Of a stretch of DNA of 49,529 nucleotides, positions 41,431-49,529 are shown in pieces. The stretch spans positions 1 to 49,529 of the forward strand of contig QOUV01000015.1 of assembly GCA_003862155.1 (NCBI GenBank). Direction: 5' to 3'. How positions within the stretch are numbered: the first letter of the stretch is position 1; each line of letters starts with the position of its first letter. The position numbers and the translations under genes are program-made. Origin of the DNA: Lachnospiraceae bacterium. GTDB taxonomy: Bacteria > Bacillota > Clostridia > Lachnospirales > Lachnospiraceae. The notes beneath the pieces are model-generated. The model ran no database searches. It was not told where the DNA came from and was given only the letters and a program-made list of their open reading frames with translations.

Positions 41431-44400
41431 TTACTTCAGCTGATCCTCTATCAGGTTTACGGATACGAGCGTCGATACTCCCTTCTCCTGCATCGTGATT
41501 CCATAGAGCCTGTCGGCCGCGTTCATTGTACCTCGTCTGTGCGTTATCACAATAAACTGCGTGTGATCCGTAAGCTTGCCGAGATAATTTGCAAACCGGT
41601 CAACGTTCGAATCGTCAAGCGCTGCCTCGATCTCATCGAGCAGGCAGAACGGCGACGGGTGCAGGTTCTGTATCGCAAAAAGAAGTGCGATAGCTGTAAG
41701 CGATTTCTCGCCTCCGGACATCTGCATCATATTCGTAAGTTTTTTGCCCGGAGGGGAGGCGATGATATTAATATCCGATTCAAGGATATCCTCGTCGTCA
41801 TTCAGCGTGATCTTTCCGTGGCCGCCTCCGAAGAGCTCCTTGAATGCCCTGTCGAACTCGCGCTGGATATCGGCGAAGCCATTCATAAACTGCTTTCGCA
41901 TTCCAGTATCGAGGTCGTTTATTATCGTAAGGAGCTTCTCCTTCGCATTCAGAAGGTCCTCGTGCTGCGAGCTCATAAACGTGTATCGCTTCGAGAGTTC
42001 CTCGTACTCCTCGACTGCGTTCACATTGACTGAGCCCATCTGCCTTATATCCGACTGGATTGACTTCGACTCCTTCTTTATTGCAGAAAGGTCAGTAAGC
42101 GACTCGTCCTTCATCGTGATGGCCTCGTGCTTTGTGATCTCGTACTGATCCCACATATAATTCGAGAGCTCGTCAAAACGCTCTTTGTTTTTCTCTGCTC
42201 TCTGCTCGAGCCTTAGGCTCTCCTTTTCAAGAACAGAGATATCTCCTGCCACGCTTTCGCTCTGATCAAAAATACTCTGGCTCTTTTTATCGAGCTCGTC
42301 CTTAGATCTGCCAAGCTCCGCTATCTGCTGGGCAAGGGTTTTGTTTTCTTCCCTGCCCTGCTCTATCTGCCTCTTCAGCTCTTCGATCTCCTGCTTCTTT
42401 ACTTCAGTTTCTTTCGAGCCTGATTCCTTTTTATTTTTAAGCTCTTCAATGAGCTTCGCGGCATTTTGCTCACTCTCTTTAAAGCGGTCAAAGCGCTCCT
42501 GGGCAGCATTTAATTTTTCAGAAAGCGAAGCCTTTTTGACCCTGATATCCGAGAGCTTGTCGGTAAGCCTTCTGATGCTTCCGTCGATCCTCTCCTTCTC
42601 CTTTTCGAGCTGTTGAGATTTCTCCGCAATATCATTTTCCTTCAGATGGACTTCAGAGAGCTTCTCGTCAAATGAGCTCTGCTCCTTTTCCATATCCTCG
42701 AGGCTCTGCCTGATATCATTCTCCTCTTTTACGATATCGTCGTAGGCTTTTTTCTGGTCAGCCTTCTGCTGATTTAAGAGTGAAAGGTCGTGTTCCTTCG
42801 TCTTTTTCTCGACAAGAAGCGTATTGTACTGGTCTCTCTTTTCCTTTTCAGTGACCTGCGCCTCTTCTCTCTGCCTCGTGGACTCGTCCATCTGGACGTT
42901 GATTTCTGCGAGTCTGTTCTTAATGCTCTCGCACTCGCTTCCGAGCTCGTCGAGCTGGCGCTTTCTTCCGAGAAGGTTCTCCGACCTTTTGAACGCACCG
43001 CCAGTCATGGCGCCGCCCGGCCTCATCGTATCTCCTTCGAGAGTCACGAGATTTAAGCTCTGGTGGTATTTCCGCTCGAGCGCGATCGCGTTGTCTATAG
43101 TATCTACGACTATCGTTCTGCCAAGCAGATATGAAAAAATGCCGTCGTATTTATTATCGTGCTTTACTAATTTATCAGCTGTATCGATGACTCCCTTTTC
43201 AGAGAATACGCTCTCAGGCGTTCTCGAAGGAAATCCTTTTACAGAGCTTACCGGAAGAAAAGTGGCACGTCCGAGTTTTTCTCTCTTCAGGTAGTAGATA
43301 AGCTGCTTTGCTGTCTGTTCTGTATCTACCACGACATTTTTTACGCTTCCGCCGAGAGCAATCTCAATGGCGACTTCGTATCTCTTCTCAGTGCTTACTA
43401 AATCTGCGACTACTCCGTAGATTCCGGGGTAGAGCTTTTTCTGGTCCATGACGCGCTTTACGGCACCGCCAAAACCCTCGTAGCGCTCGGCGATATTTTT
43501 TATCGCATCGAGCCTCGTATGATAGACAGAGTACTTCTGATTCTTTTCCTTCAGCTCATTTTTAAGTGAGTCCCTTATCGCCTCGATCTGCTGCCTCTTT
43601 TTTGAAATTTCATCGAGTTCGGCTTTAACAGATGAGAGCTGTTTCTCGAGGGATTCGTCCTCTCTTCTGGCCTCTGCTATCTGCTCATCGAGATCTGAAT
43701 TTTTCTCTTTTCTCGAGAGAAGGCGGGCTGCTGTCTGGCTCTTTCTTAAAGTAAGCTGCTCCTTTAAGGCCTTGTTCTTTGCGACTAAGGCCTGATGCTT
43801 CGCTTTAAAGCTGTTTATTTCATCTGAAGCAGTGTTTATCTTCGATACATCCTCTGCGAGCTGTTCAGCGGATTTTCTCGCGTTGTTTAAAAGATGGTTG
43901 GTGTCCTGCTCCTCGGTCTCAACAGACATCTGAGAATCTTTTAATTCCTCGAGCTCTTTTTCCGCTTTTCTCTTGTCAGACTTGTGGGACTCGAGCATCT
44001 CAGCGGTCTCAGTGCGGCGGCTTTCGAGATCTAAGGCAGACTGCTTTGCATATTTTAACTGCTCATTTAAGAGATTGATCTGTCCTTCGCGCTTCTCGTT
44101 TGCAACATCCGCCTGCTGCTTTTTGTCGCGGAGAGAATCAAGCTCTGCCTCCTTTGCGGCAGCATCCTCTTTTATCTTGTGAAACTGCGCTTTAATGTCG
44201 TCACTTTTTTTATAAAGATCGTTCAGCTGAGCCTTTGTAAGTTCCTGGTCTGTACTTATTTTCTTATCATCGGTGGCGATCTGAGAAGTCTCGATAAGGA
44301 AAGCATTGATGTCAAGAGTCTTTAATCTGTCGCGCTTCTTTAAGTACTCTTTCGCGGTCTCGGCCTGCTCTTTTAAAGGCTCCTGCTGCTTTTCGAGTTC

Positions 44401-44988
44401 TCCTAAGATGTCCTCTAATCTGACAAGGCTCTCCTCTTCGTCGTCGAGTTTTTTTATGGATTCTGCTTTTCTCTTTTTGTACTTTACGATGCCTACAGCC
44501 TCGTCAAAGAGTTCGCGGCGCTCGTCTGATTTTCCGGAGAGGATCTTGTCGATCTGACCCTGTCCAATGATAGAGTAACCCTCTTTTCCTATACCTGTAT
44601 CGAGGAAAAGCTCAGTCACATCTTTAAGCCTCACCTGTGAACCGTTTATAAGATACTCGCTCTCGCCCGAGCGGTAGACTCTCCTCGCGACCGTAACTTC
44701 CTCGTAATCAGTCGGGAGTACGTGGTCAGAGTTGTCAAAAGTGATCGCAACGTATGCGTAGCTTAATGGTTTTCTTGTCTCTGTTCCTGAAAAAATGACG
44801 TCTGTCATCGAAGAAGATCTTAGGGTCTTTGCGGACTGCTCGCCCAAAACCCACCTGACAGCGTCTGCGATATTTGATTTACCTGAGCCGTTTGGGCCGA
44901 CTATGCCCGTTATACCATTGTGGAATTTAAGTACGATCTTGTTCGCGAACGACTTGAATCCCATCAGCTCCATCTGTTTTAAATACAT
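41431..44988 (-). CDS. smc: Chromosome segregation protein SMC
   Basis: This 1185-aa ATPase of the condensin complex organises the nucleoid. It has Walker A GPNGSGKS at 31-38, long coiled coils (about 165-500 and 670-1020), a hinge at about 510-650 (YGVVADLVSTEKRYEVAIEI) and the C-terminal signature LSGGEKSLTAIALLFA with Walker B CLLDEIEAALDD. Length is normal. It starts 3 bases after rnc. The partners ScpA and ScpB are not in the window. Confidence 0.97.
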   Translation of the reverse strand: MYLKQMELMGFKSFANKIVLKFHNGITGIVGPNGSGKSNIADAVRWVLGEQSAKTLRSSSMTDVIFSGTETRKPLSYAYVAITFDNSDHVLPTDYEEVTVARRVYRSGESEYLINGSQVRLKDVTELFLDTGIGKEGYSIIGQGQIDKILSGKSDERRELFDEAVGIVKYKKRKAESIKKLDDEEESLVRLEDILGELEKQQEPLKEQAETAKEYLKKRDRLKTLDINAFLIETSQIATDDKKISTDQELTKAQLNDLYKKSDDIKAQFHKIKEDAAAKEAELDSLRDKKQQADVANEKREGQINLLNEQLKYAKQSALDLESRRTETAEMLESHKSDKRKAEKELEELKDSQMSVETEEQDTNHLLNNARKSAEQLAEDVSKINTASDEINSFKAKHQALVAKNKALKEQLTLRKSQTAARLLSRKEKNSDLDEQIAEARREDESLEKQLSSVKAELDEISKKRQQIEAIRDSLKNELKEKNQKYSVYHTRLDAIKNIAERYEGFGGAVKRVMDQKKLYPGIYGVVADLVSTEKRYEVAIEIALGGSVKNVVVDTEQTAKQLIYYLKREKLGRATFLPVSSVKGFPSRTPESVFSEKGVIDTADKLVKHDNKYDGIFSYLLGRTIVVDTIDNAIALERKYHQSLNLVTLEGDTMRPGGAMTGGAFKRSENLLGRKRQLDELGSECESIKNRLAEINVQMDESTRQREEAQVTEKEKRDQYNTLLVEKKTKEHDLSLLNQQKADQKKAYDDIVKEENDIRQSLEDMEKEQSSFDEKLSEVHLKENDIAEKSQQLEKEKERIDGSIRRLTDKLSDIRVKKASLSEKLNAAQERFDRFKESEQNAAKLIEELKNKKESGSKETEVKKQEIEELKRQIEQGREENKTLAQQIAELGRSKDELDKKSQSIFDQSESVAGDISVLEKESLRLEQRAEKNKERFDELSNYMWDQYEITKHEAITMKDESLTDLSAIKKESKSIQSDIRQMGSVNVNAVEEYEELSKRYTFMSSQHEDLLNAKEKLLTIINDLDTGMRKQFMNGFADIQREFDRAFKELFGGGHGKITLNDDEDILESDINIIASPPGKKLTNMMQMSGGEKSLTAIALLFAIQNLHPSPFCLLDEIEAALDDSNVDRFANYLGKLTDHTQFIVITHRRGTMNAADRLYGITMQEKGVSTLVSVNLIEDQLK

Positions 44989-44991
44989 GAA

Positions 44992-45702
44992 TCAGTCCTT
45001 TAATACATCGGCCTTGTCCTCTTCGTGAAGTGATACAAGGGCATTGAATGCTGCTTCCTGCTCGGCATGTTTCTTGGAACTTCCCTCACCTTTGCCAAGT
45101 ATAGTGTCTCCGACCTTTGCAACAGCCGTAAAAACCTTTGCATGGTCCGGACCTGATTCATTTATGACTTCGTAAACGAGCGGATCCTTGTGCTTTGCCT
45201 GAACGATCTCCTGCAGAGCAGTCTTGCAGTCGTGATAGAGCTTCTTGTGCTCAATATCTGTAAGCACAAAAGTCCTGATAAACTTAGATGCAGGCTCAAT
45301 CCCTCCGTCAAGGTACATAGCTCCAATGACAGCTTCGAACGCGTCTGATGTGACAGACTTTCTCTTTCTGCCGCCTGTCGCGTCCTCGCCGCGCCCTAAC
45401 CTTATAAAATCACCCAGATTGATCGCCGTAGCACAGTATGCGAGTGTAGGCTCGCACACTAAAGAAGCACGAAGCTTCGACAAATCTCCTTCGTGCATCT
45501 GCGGATAATTTTTATATAAAAAATCACTGGATACCACTTCAAGTACAGCGTCTCCCAAAAACTCCAGACGCTCGTTATCAGAAAAAGGCTTGAGATTTTT
45601 CTCATTCGCGTATGAACTGTGCGTCAGCGCATGCCTGAGAAGTTCTCTGTCCTTAAACTGATATCCAATGTTTGTCATCAGTTCGTCTAAACTAGTATTC
45701 AA
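44992..45702 (-). CDS. rnc: Ribonuclease III
   Basis: This 236-aa endonuclease processes rRNA precursors and double-stranded RNA. The catalytic domain has ERLEFLGDAVLE at 44-55 and a second acidic cluster DAFEAVIGAMYLDGG. A double-stranded-RNA-binding domain follows at about 160-230 (TALQEIVQAKH, KKHAEQEAAFNAL). It is co-transcribed between acpP and smc. Confidence 0.97.
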   Translation of the reverse strand: MNTSLDELMTNIGYQFKDRELLRHALTHSSYANEKNLKPFSDNERLEFLGDAVLEVVSSDFLYKNYPQMHEGDLSKLRASLVCEPTLAYCATAINLGDFIRLGRGEDATGGRKRKSVTSDAFEAVIGAMYLDGGIEPASKFIRTFVLTDIEHKKLYHDCKTALQEIVQAKHKDPLVYEVINESGPDHAKVFTAVAKVGDTILGKGEGSSKKHAEQEAAFNALVSLHEEDKADVLKD

Positions 45703-45764
45703 TTCATTCCTCCATTAAAAAACAATGTCTGCAGGCAGTATAAATACCACCTGCAGCTTTATGA

Positions 45765-45992
45765 TTATACCGCCTGATTTATCAGATCAAGTGCTTCCTG
45801 GACGGTCTCGATCTTCTCGAGATCCTCGTCCTTGACCTCGATGTCGAGCTCTTCCTCGACTGCCATAATTATCTGATATACATCGAGTGAATCTGCTCCG
45901 AGATCGTCTATAAATTTAGAATCCGGTTTAACCTCATCGGGGTTAACTGAAAGGACGTCGACGATAATGTCTCTTAATTTTTCAAATTCCAT
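45765..45992 (-). CDS. acpP: Acyl carrier protein
   Basis: This 75-aa acidic carrier of fatty-acid synthesis receives 4'-phosphopantetheine on Ser35 in DDLGADSLDVYQ. It starts 1 base after the plsX stop, so the two are tightly coupled. The fab genes usually near it in other bacteria are not here. Confidence 0.97.
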   Translation of the reverse strand: MEFEKLRDIIVDVLSVNPDEVKPDSKFIDDLGADSLDVYQIIMAVEEELDIEVKDEDLEKIETVQEALDLINQAV

Positions 45993-45993
45993 A

Positions 45994-47010
45994 TCACTGT
46001 TCCTCCTTGTTCATCTCTGCTGCGATTTTTCCTATGATATCTTCTTTTGAAAATGCCATGCACTGGAAAATAGTATTTTTGATCTCTACTGCCTTGCTGC
46101 TGCCGTGCGCCTTGACGACGAGCCCTTTAAGTCCGAGAAGCGGTGCCCCGCCGTAGCGTGAAACATCGAACGCCTTCATATGCCGCTTCAGTGAAGGTAA
46201 GGCCATCGCTGCCCCGATCTTAGAGCGGAAATTCGCTGTAAGGCTCTCCTTTAAGACAGACATCAGCATCTTCGCGGTGCCCTCGTACATCTTAAGGGCA
46301 ATATTTCCCGCAAATGCCTCGGTGACAACTACATCTGCGACGCCAAACGGCAGGTCTCTGGCTTCGACCGGTCCAATGAAATTGATACCGCTGCACTCTT
46401 TTAAAAGAGGAAGTGTCTGCTTTACTAAGGCGTTGCCCTTCTCTTCCTCTGTTCCGATGCTTAAGAGCCCGACTGTCGGGTTCTTTTTCTTAAGGACGTT
46501 CTCCATGTAAATGGATCCCATCTTTGCAAATGATACCAGATGCTCAGGTCTCGCATCGACATTCGCTCCGCAGTCGATAAGGAGCGATGCGCCGTTCATC
46601 GTAGGAATGACAGGTGCCAAAGGTGCGCGCTTTACGCCCTTCGCCTTTCCGATGATAAGCTGTCCGCCCACAAGAACTGCTCCTGTAGAACCTGCAGAAA
46701 TAAAGCCATCTGCTTCGCCATTTTTCACAAGGTTCATCCCCTTGACTATGGATGAGTCCTTCTTGTGCATTATGGCCTTGACCGGCGGCTCCGCCATCTC
46801 GATAACCTCAGTCGCGTTGCAGTAGCTGACGCGGTCTGTCGGCATGTCAGGATAGGCTTCTGCCTTCTGCCTTATCTCTTCCTCTGGTCCTGCGAAAATA
46901 ATATGAAGATTGTCCTTCTTCTTCAGAGCCTCATATGCTCCCTTTATGATCTCGTCCGGTGCGTTGTCCCCACCACAGGCGTCCAAGACTATTTTTATCT
47001 CTGAATCCAT
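45994..47010 (-). CDS. plsX: Phosphate acyltransferase PlsX
   Basis: This 338-aa peripheral membrane enzyme makes acyl-phosphate from acyl-ACP for phospholipid synthesis. The start is IVLDACGGDNAPDEIIKG. Further motifs are SAGSTGAVLVGG, LLIDCGANVDARPEHL, LSIGTEEEKGN and VVVTEAFAGNIALK. It precedes acpP, its substrate carrier. The rpmF gene often found upstream is missing; rho stands there instead. Confidence 0.96.
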   Translation of the reverse strand: MDSEIKIVLDACGGDNAPDEIIKGAYEALKKKDNLHIIFAGPEEEIRQKAEAYPDMPTDRVSYCNATEVIEMAEPPVKAIMHKKDSSIVKGMNLVKNGEADGFISAGSTGAVLVGGQLIIGKAKGVKRAPLAPVIPTMNGASLLIDCGANVDARPEHLVSFAKMGSIYMENVLKKKNPTVGLLSIGTEEEKGNALVKQTLPLLKECSGINFIGPVEARDLPFGVADVVVTEAFAGNIALKMYEGTAKMLMSVLKESLTANFRSKIGAAMALPSLKRHMKAFDVSRYGGAPLLGLKGLVVKAHGSSKAVEIKNTIFQCMAFSKEDIIGKIAAEMNKEEQ

Positions 47011-47061
47011 GTTTCGCCTCCATAAGCATGAATATACTACAAGGATTATTCTCTTGCAAGT

Positions 47062-48894
47062 CTATAAAACACGCATCCGTACAACTTCGCGACAAAAATC
47101 GTAATTTGTCTTTGTGTGTGAAATAAGATTTAAGAACTGTTCCGTTGCTTCTTCGCCCTTGACGCCACTTAAAGCCCTTCTGACTATGTTCATGGCGACC
47201 ATCTCTTCCCTTGTAAAAAGCATGTCGTCCCTCCTGGTCGATGACTTTGCGAGATCGATAGCCGGGAAAATTCTTCGCTCTGATAAGCTTCTGTCTAGGA
47301 CGAGCTCCATATTTCCTGTGCCCTTGAATTCCTCGTAGACTACGTCGTCCATCCTGGAACCTGTATCGACAAGCGCGGTCGCAAGTATTGTAAGTGATCC
47401 GCCCTCGCGCATATTTCTGGCAGCTCCGAAAAATCTCTTCGGCATGTAGAGAGCCGTCGGATCGAGTCCGCCTGAGAGTGTCTTTCCTGATGGCGGTACG
47501 GTCAGGTTGTAGGCTCTCGCAAGTCTCGTGATAGAGTCGAGAAGGATCATAACATCCTGTTTGCTCTCGACCATCCTTCTCGCATGGTCGATGACAATCT
47601 CTGAAATCCGCTTGTGATTTTCCGGTGTCTCATCGAAAGTCGATGCCACGACCTCGACATCCACCTTATTGTCCGCATTGGCCTTCGCTATGGTCTCTTT
47701 CATATCCGTGACTTCCTCCGGTCTCTCATCGATCAGAAGAATTATAAGGTGTATCTCGGGGTTGTTCTGCATAACAGAGATCGCAACCTCTTTTAAAAGA
47801 GTGGTCTTTCCGGCTTTAGGCTGTGAGACGATCATTCCTCTCTGGCCTTTTCCGATCGGGGACACCAGGTCTACGATCCTTGCCGCGGCTGAACCACCCT
47901 CTCTCTCGAGCCTGATCCTTTCATTTGGAAAGACAGGTGTCAGTTTTTCAAACGGCGTCCTTCTCGCATTCTCATCCGGAGAGATGCCGTTGACCGAATC
48001 CATGAAAAGAAGTGCGCCAAATTTGTCTGTCGGATTATTTTTTCTGGTCTCACCAGTGATCACATCTCCGGTGCGAAGCCTGAACCTCCTGATCTGCGAC
48101 GGCGAAACGTAAACGTCGTTCTCGTCTGTAGTGTATCCGTTCCCACGCAAAAATCCGAAACCGTCCGGCAGTACTTCGAGCATTCCTCTGCATGGGCGCG
48201 CATCCTTGTACCTTGGAATCTCAGCCTGCTCCCTGGCCGCTTCAACAGGTGATTCATCAGGAGCTTTCTGGGCTTTCTCAGCATTCTCTGCGCCAGCCTG
48301 AGAGTTCTCAGAATTTCTGCCTCTCCTATTCTGATGCATCCTGCCGTTATTCTTCTTTTGCTTGTACTCATCGGAAGACTTCTTTTCCTGATTATTCTTT
48401 TCAATCTTCTTCTCTGAAGTCTTCCTGTCTTTTTTCTTGTCGTTCTTTACTTCGACCTTTTTATCGTTCTTTTCTGCGGTCTGTTTTTCGTTTCTAGTCC
48501 CGGTATGATTTTCGTTCTTTTTCTCAGCCTGTTTTTCGTTATTCGACCCGGACTGTTTTTCGTTATTCGACCCGGACTGTTTTTCGTTATTCGTTCCAGC
48601 CTGTTTTTCGTTATTCGACCCGGACTGTTTTTCGTTATTCGACCCGGCCTTCCTGCCAGAAGTTCTCCTTACGTTCTTAGTCGCATGTTTCTCTTCTGTC
48701 TTTTCCTGTGCCAGCTCCTCCGCCGTCTCCGTCTTCTCAACTGTGTTTTCTGTTTTCCGGTCCCCGTCCGTCGGCAGAAGAATCTCAATCAATTGAGCCT
48801 TTCTCATCGAAGATGCGCCTTTAATTCCCCTCTCCTTTGCCATCGCTCTCAGCGCGGCAACCTGCATCTTTTTTAATGTATCTTCTGTTGCCAT
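47062..48894 (-). CDS. rho: Transcription termination factor Rho with a long repetitive insert
   Basis: This 610-aa hexameric RNA helicase ends transcripts. A Rho_N domain is at 1-41. A hydrophilic, repetitive linker of about 180 residues follows (45-225), in which NNEKQ recurs (about 83-140). The RNA-binding cold-shock-like domain comes next ([16 protein letters not shown]), then the ATPase core with Walker [14 protein letters not shown], Walker [12 protein letters not shown] and the Q/R-loop region [12 protein letters not shown]. Typical Rho is about 420 aa, so the insert explains the extra length. Such inserts are known in several Clostridia and Actinobacteria Rho proteins. It precedes plsX. 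Confidence 0.95.
   Translation of the reverse strand: MATEDTLKKMQVAALRAMAKERGIKGASSMRKAQLIEILLPTDGDRKTENTVEKTETAEELAQEKTEEKHATKNVRRTSGRKAGSNNEKQSGSNNEKQAGTNNEKQSGSNNEKQSGSNNEKQAEKKNENHTGTRNEKQTAEKNDKKVEVKNDKKKDRKTSEKKIEKNNQEKKSSDEYKQKKNNGRMHQNRRGRNSENSQAGAENAEKAQKAPDESPVEAAREQAEIPRYKDARPCRGMLEVLPDGFGFLRGNGYTTDENDVYVSPSQIRRFRLRTGDVITGETRKNNPTDKFGALLFMDSVNGISPDENARRTPFEKLTPVFPNERIRLEREGGSAAARIVDLVSPIGKGQRGMIVSQPKAGKTTLLKEVAISVMQNNPEIHLIILLIDERPEEVTDMKETIAKANADNKVDVEVVASTFDETPENHKRISEIVIDHARRMVESKQDVMILLDSITRLARAYNLTVPPSGKTLSGGLDPTALYMPKRFFGAARNMREGGSLTILATALVDTGSRMDDVVYEEFKGTGNMELVLDRSLSERRIFPAIDLAKSSTRRDDMLFTREEMVAMNIVRRALSGVKGEEATEQFLNLISHTKTNYDFCREVVRMRVL
48536..48648. repeat. 24-bp tandem repeat inside rho
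   Basis: The unit TTCGTTATTCGACCCGGACT plus GTTT recurs almost unchanged about 4.7 times; more diverged copies extend to about 48480. On the coding strand each unit gives SGSNNEKQ or a variant. The length is a multiple of three, so copy-number change keeps the frame. Confidence 0.85.
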
Positions 48895-49007
48895 GAATGT
48901 CCTTTCATCGATTTGATTATATTTGTGAATTTGAATAATTGGATTTGTTTTTGAAAATGAAAACTGAACGGTATTATTATAATCAAATGAAATTTTGTTT
49001 TCAAGTG

Positions 49008-49044
49008 AAAAAACAGGGCTGCTGCAAAAATATGCAGCAGTCCC
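49008..49044 (-). terminator. Terminator after the Lys-rich fragment
   Basis: GGGCTGCTGCA pairs with TGCAGCAGTCCC (one bulge) around a 6-base loop, and TTTTTT follows on the minus strand. It lies 21 bases past the stop at 49066, which supports that frame as real. Confidence 0.9.
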
Positions 49045-49065
49045 GATCTTCAGGCCTTATAAAAT

Positions 49066-49343
49066 TTACTTCTTCTTAGACTTCCCTGTGGTTTTCTTTG
49101 ACTTTTTGACATTTTTCTTTTTCGTTGTCTTCTTCTTTTTGGATGAAGTCTTCTTTTTCGTTGTCTTCTTCTTTTTGGATGAAGCCTTCTTTTTCGTTGT
49201 CTTTTTCTTTTTGGATGAAGCCTTCTTTTTCGTTGTCTTCTTCTTTTTGGATGAAGTCTTCTTTTTCGTTGTCTTTTTCTTTTTGGATGAAGTCTTCTTT
49301 TTCGTTGTCTTTTTCTTTTTCGAAGTTGTCTTCTTTTTTGTTG
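49066..49343 (-). pseudogene. Lys-rich repeat C-terminus of a gene cut by an IS66-like element
   Basis: The chosen frame reads a 12-residue unit KKKTSSKKKKTT about six times, then ends KKSKKTTGKSKKK and a stop. The DNA unit is 36 bases. Other frames on both strands are also open because of the period, but only this one ends just before a good terminator and resembles other Lys-rich protein tails here. The 5' part is missing: the frame enters the element end at 49344. It was probably the basic tail of a DNA-binding or surface protein. Confidence 0.55.
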
Positions 49344-49529
49344 GTAAATGGTAAATAACCCGTCACCTTCCTTGTTCCGGATCTCTTTGTTAGAATAACT
49401 TTAAAAACTCAGAAAACCTTTTCTCAGTTTTTCAAGTTATCAAACATTTTCACGGGAGGTACAGGCATGGATGTTAATCCAAACGAAGTTGTAAAACAGG
49501 TTCGCCTCAAAGATTGGTCAAACATAATT
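49344..49529 (+). mobile_element. Left end of an IS66-like element (continues past the window)
   Basis: It begins GTAAATGGTAAATAACCCGT, with the GTAA terminus typical of IS66, and has a 123-base leader with GGGAGG before tnpA. A second, truncated copy in the opposite orientation lies at 29956-29808. The joint with the Lys-rich repeat is abrupt. Confidence 0.75.
49467..49529 (+). CDS. tnpA: IS66-type accessory protein TnpA, N-terminus (partial)
   Basis: The first 21 codons read MDVNPNEVVKQVRLKDWSNI and continue past the window edge. The segment V..VRL.DW..II resembles the start of IS66 TnpA (recalled pattern). The ATG has GGGAGG at a good distance. Only the start is visible, so the family call rests also on the GTAA element end. 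Confidence 0.65.
   Translation, partial: MDVNPNEVVKQVRLKDWSNII

Noticed and set aside
48480-49343. Regularly repeated units that could suggest a CRISPR array
   Set aside because: The 24-bp and 36-bp units are contiguous without spacers and encode low-complexity protein sequence.
48995-49354. Long plus-strand frame rich in Phe and Val across the 36-bp repeat
   Set aside because: It is the antisense of the Lys-rich repeat, has no ribosome site and only exists because the repeat has no stops in several frames.

Overview
The window looks like chromosomal DNA of a Clostridia-class Firmicute, most likely a motile, fibre-degrading Lachnospiraceae member (inference). Supporting signs are the block rho-plsX-acpP-rnc-smc-ftsY, a Ktr potassium system, a desulfoferrodoxin and iron alcohol dehydrogenase (anaerobe), a GH53 galactanase, a GH3 enzyme with swapped domain order, Gram-positive ribosome binding sites and no outer-membrane genes. 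Nearly all genes are on the minus strand. No tRNA, rRNA or CRISPR array was seen.

Layout: 150-5144 is a potassium operon, transcribed ktrB, ktrA, a small membrane protein, then a shortened kdpD and kdpE. No KdpFABC pump is visible. The KdpD universal-stress domain carries the spacing motif reported for cyclic di-AMP binding. 5145-11000 is an accessory zone rich in debris: a plasmid-type repA start, a DUF1848 scrap, a cobQ scrap, a transposon end, the back half of a type IIG restriction-modification enzyme and a serine-recombinase scrap. Between these lie intact genes for a nitroreductase, desulfoferrodoxin, a DUF1810 protein and an XRE regulator. 11100-23300 is metabolic and sensory: serine dehydratase, an AIM24 protein, a sugar-binding lipoprotein with a chemoreceptor, the GH3 glycosidase, iron alcohol dehydrogenase, a GGDEF protein and lactate dehydrogenase.

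23400-32500 is a second accessory zone: a broken short-chain dehydrogenase behind an intact promoter and palindrome, a large secreted transglutaminase-like repeat protein, the GH53 galactanase, an AAA_14/DUF4143 ATPase whose promoter carries three regularly spaced operator-like repeats, unrecognised overlapping frames, IS66-like and IS4-like remnants, a second AIM24 copy, a long perfect hairpin and a lipoprotein. 32509-48894 is core genome: an alpha/beta hydrolase, argC, a DUF308 protein, topoisomerase IV (parC, parE), threonine dehydratase, ftsY, smc, rnc, acpP, plsX and rho. Rho has a long repetitive linker. The right edge holds the Lys-rich 36-bp-repeat tail of a protein cut by an IS66-like element, whose first 21 tnpA codons reach the window end.

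The most interesting items are the probable cyclic-di-AMP-controlled Ktr/KdpDE operon, the triple operator on the ATPase promoter, the promoter-containing hairpin over the alcohol dehydrogenase ribosome binding site, and several recombination joints that share the same insertion-sequence ends.
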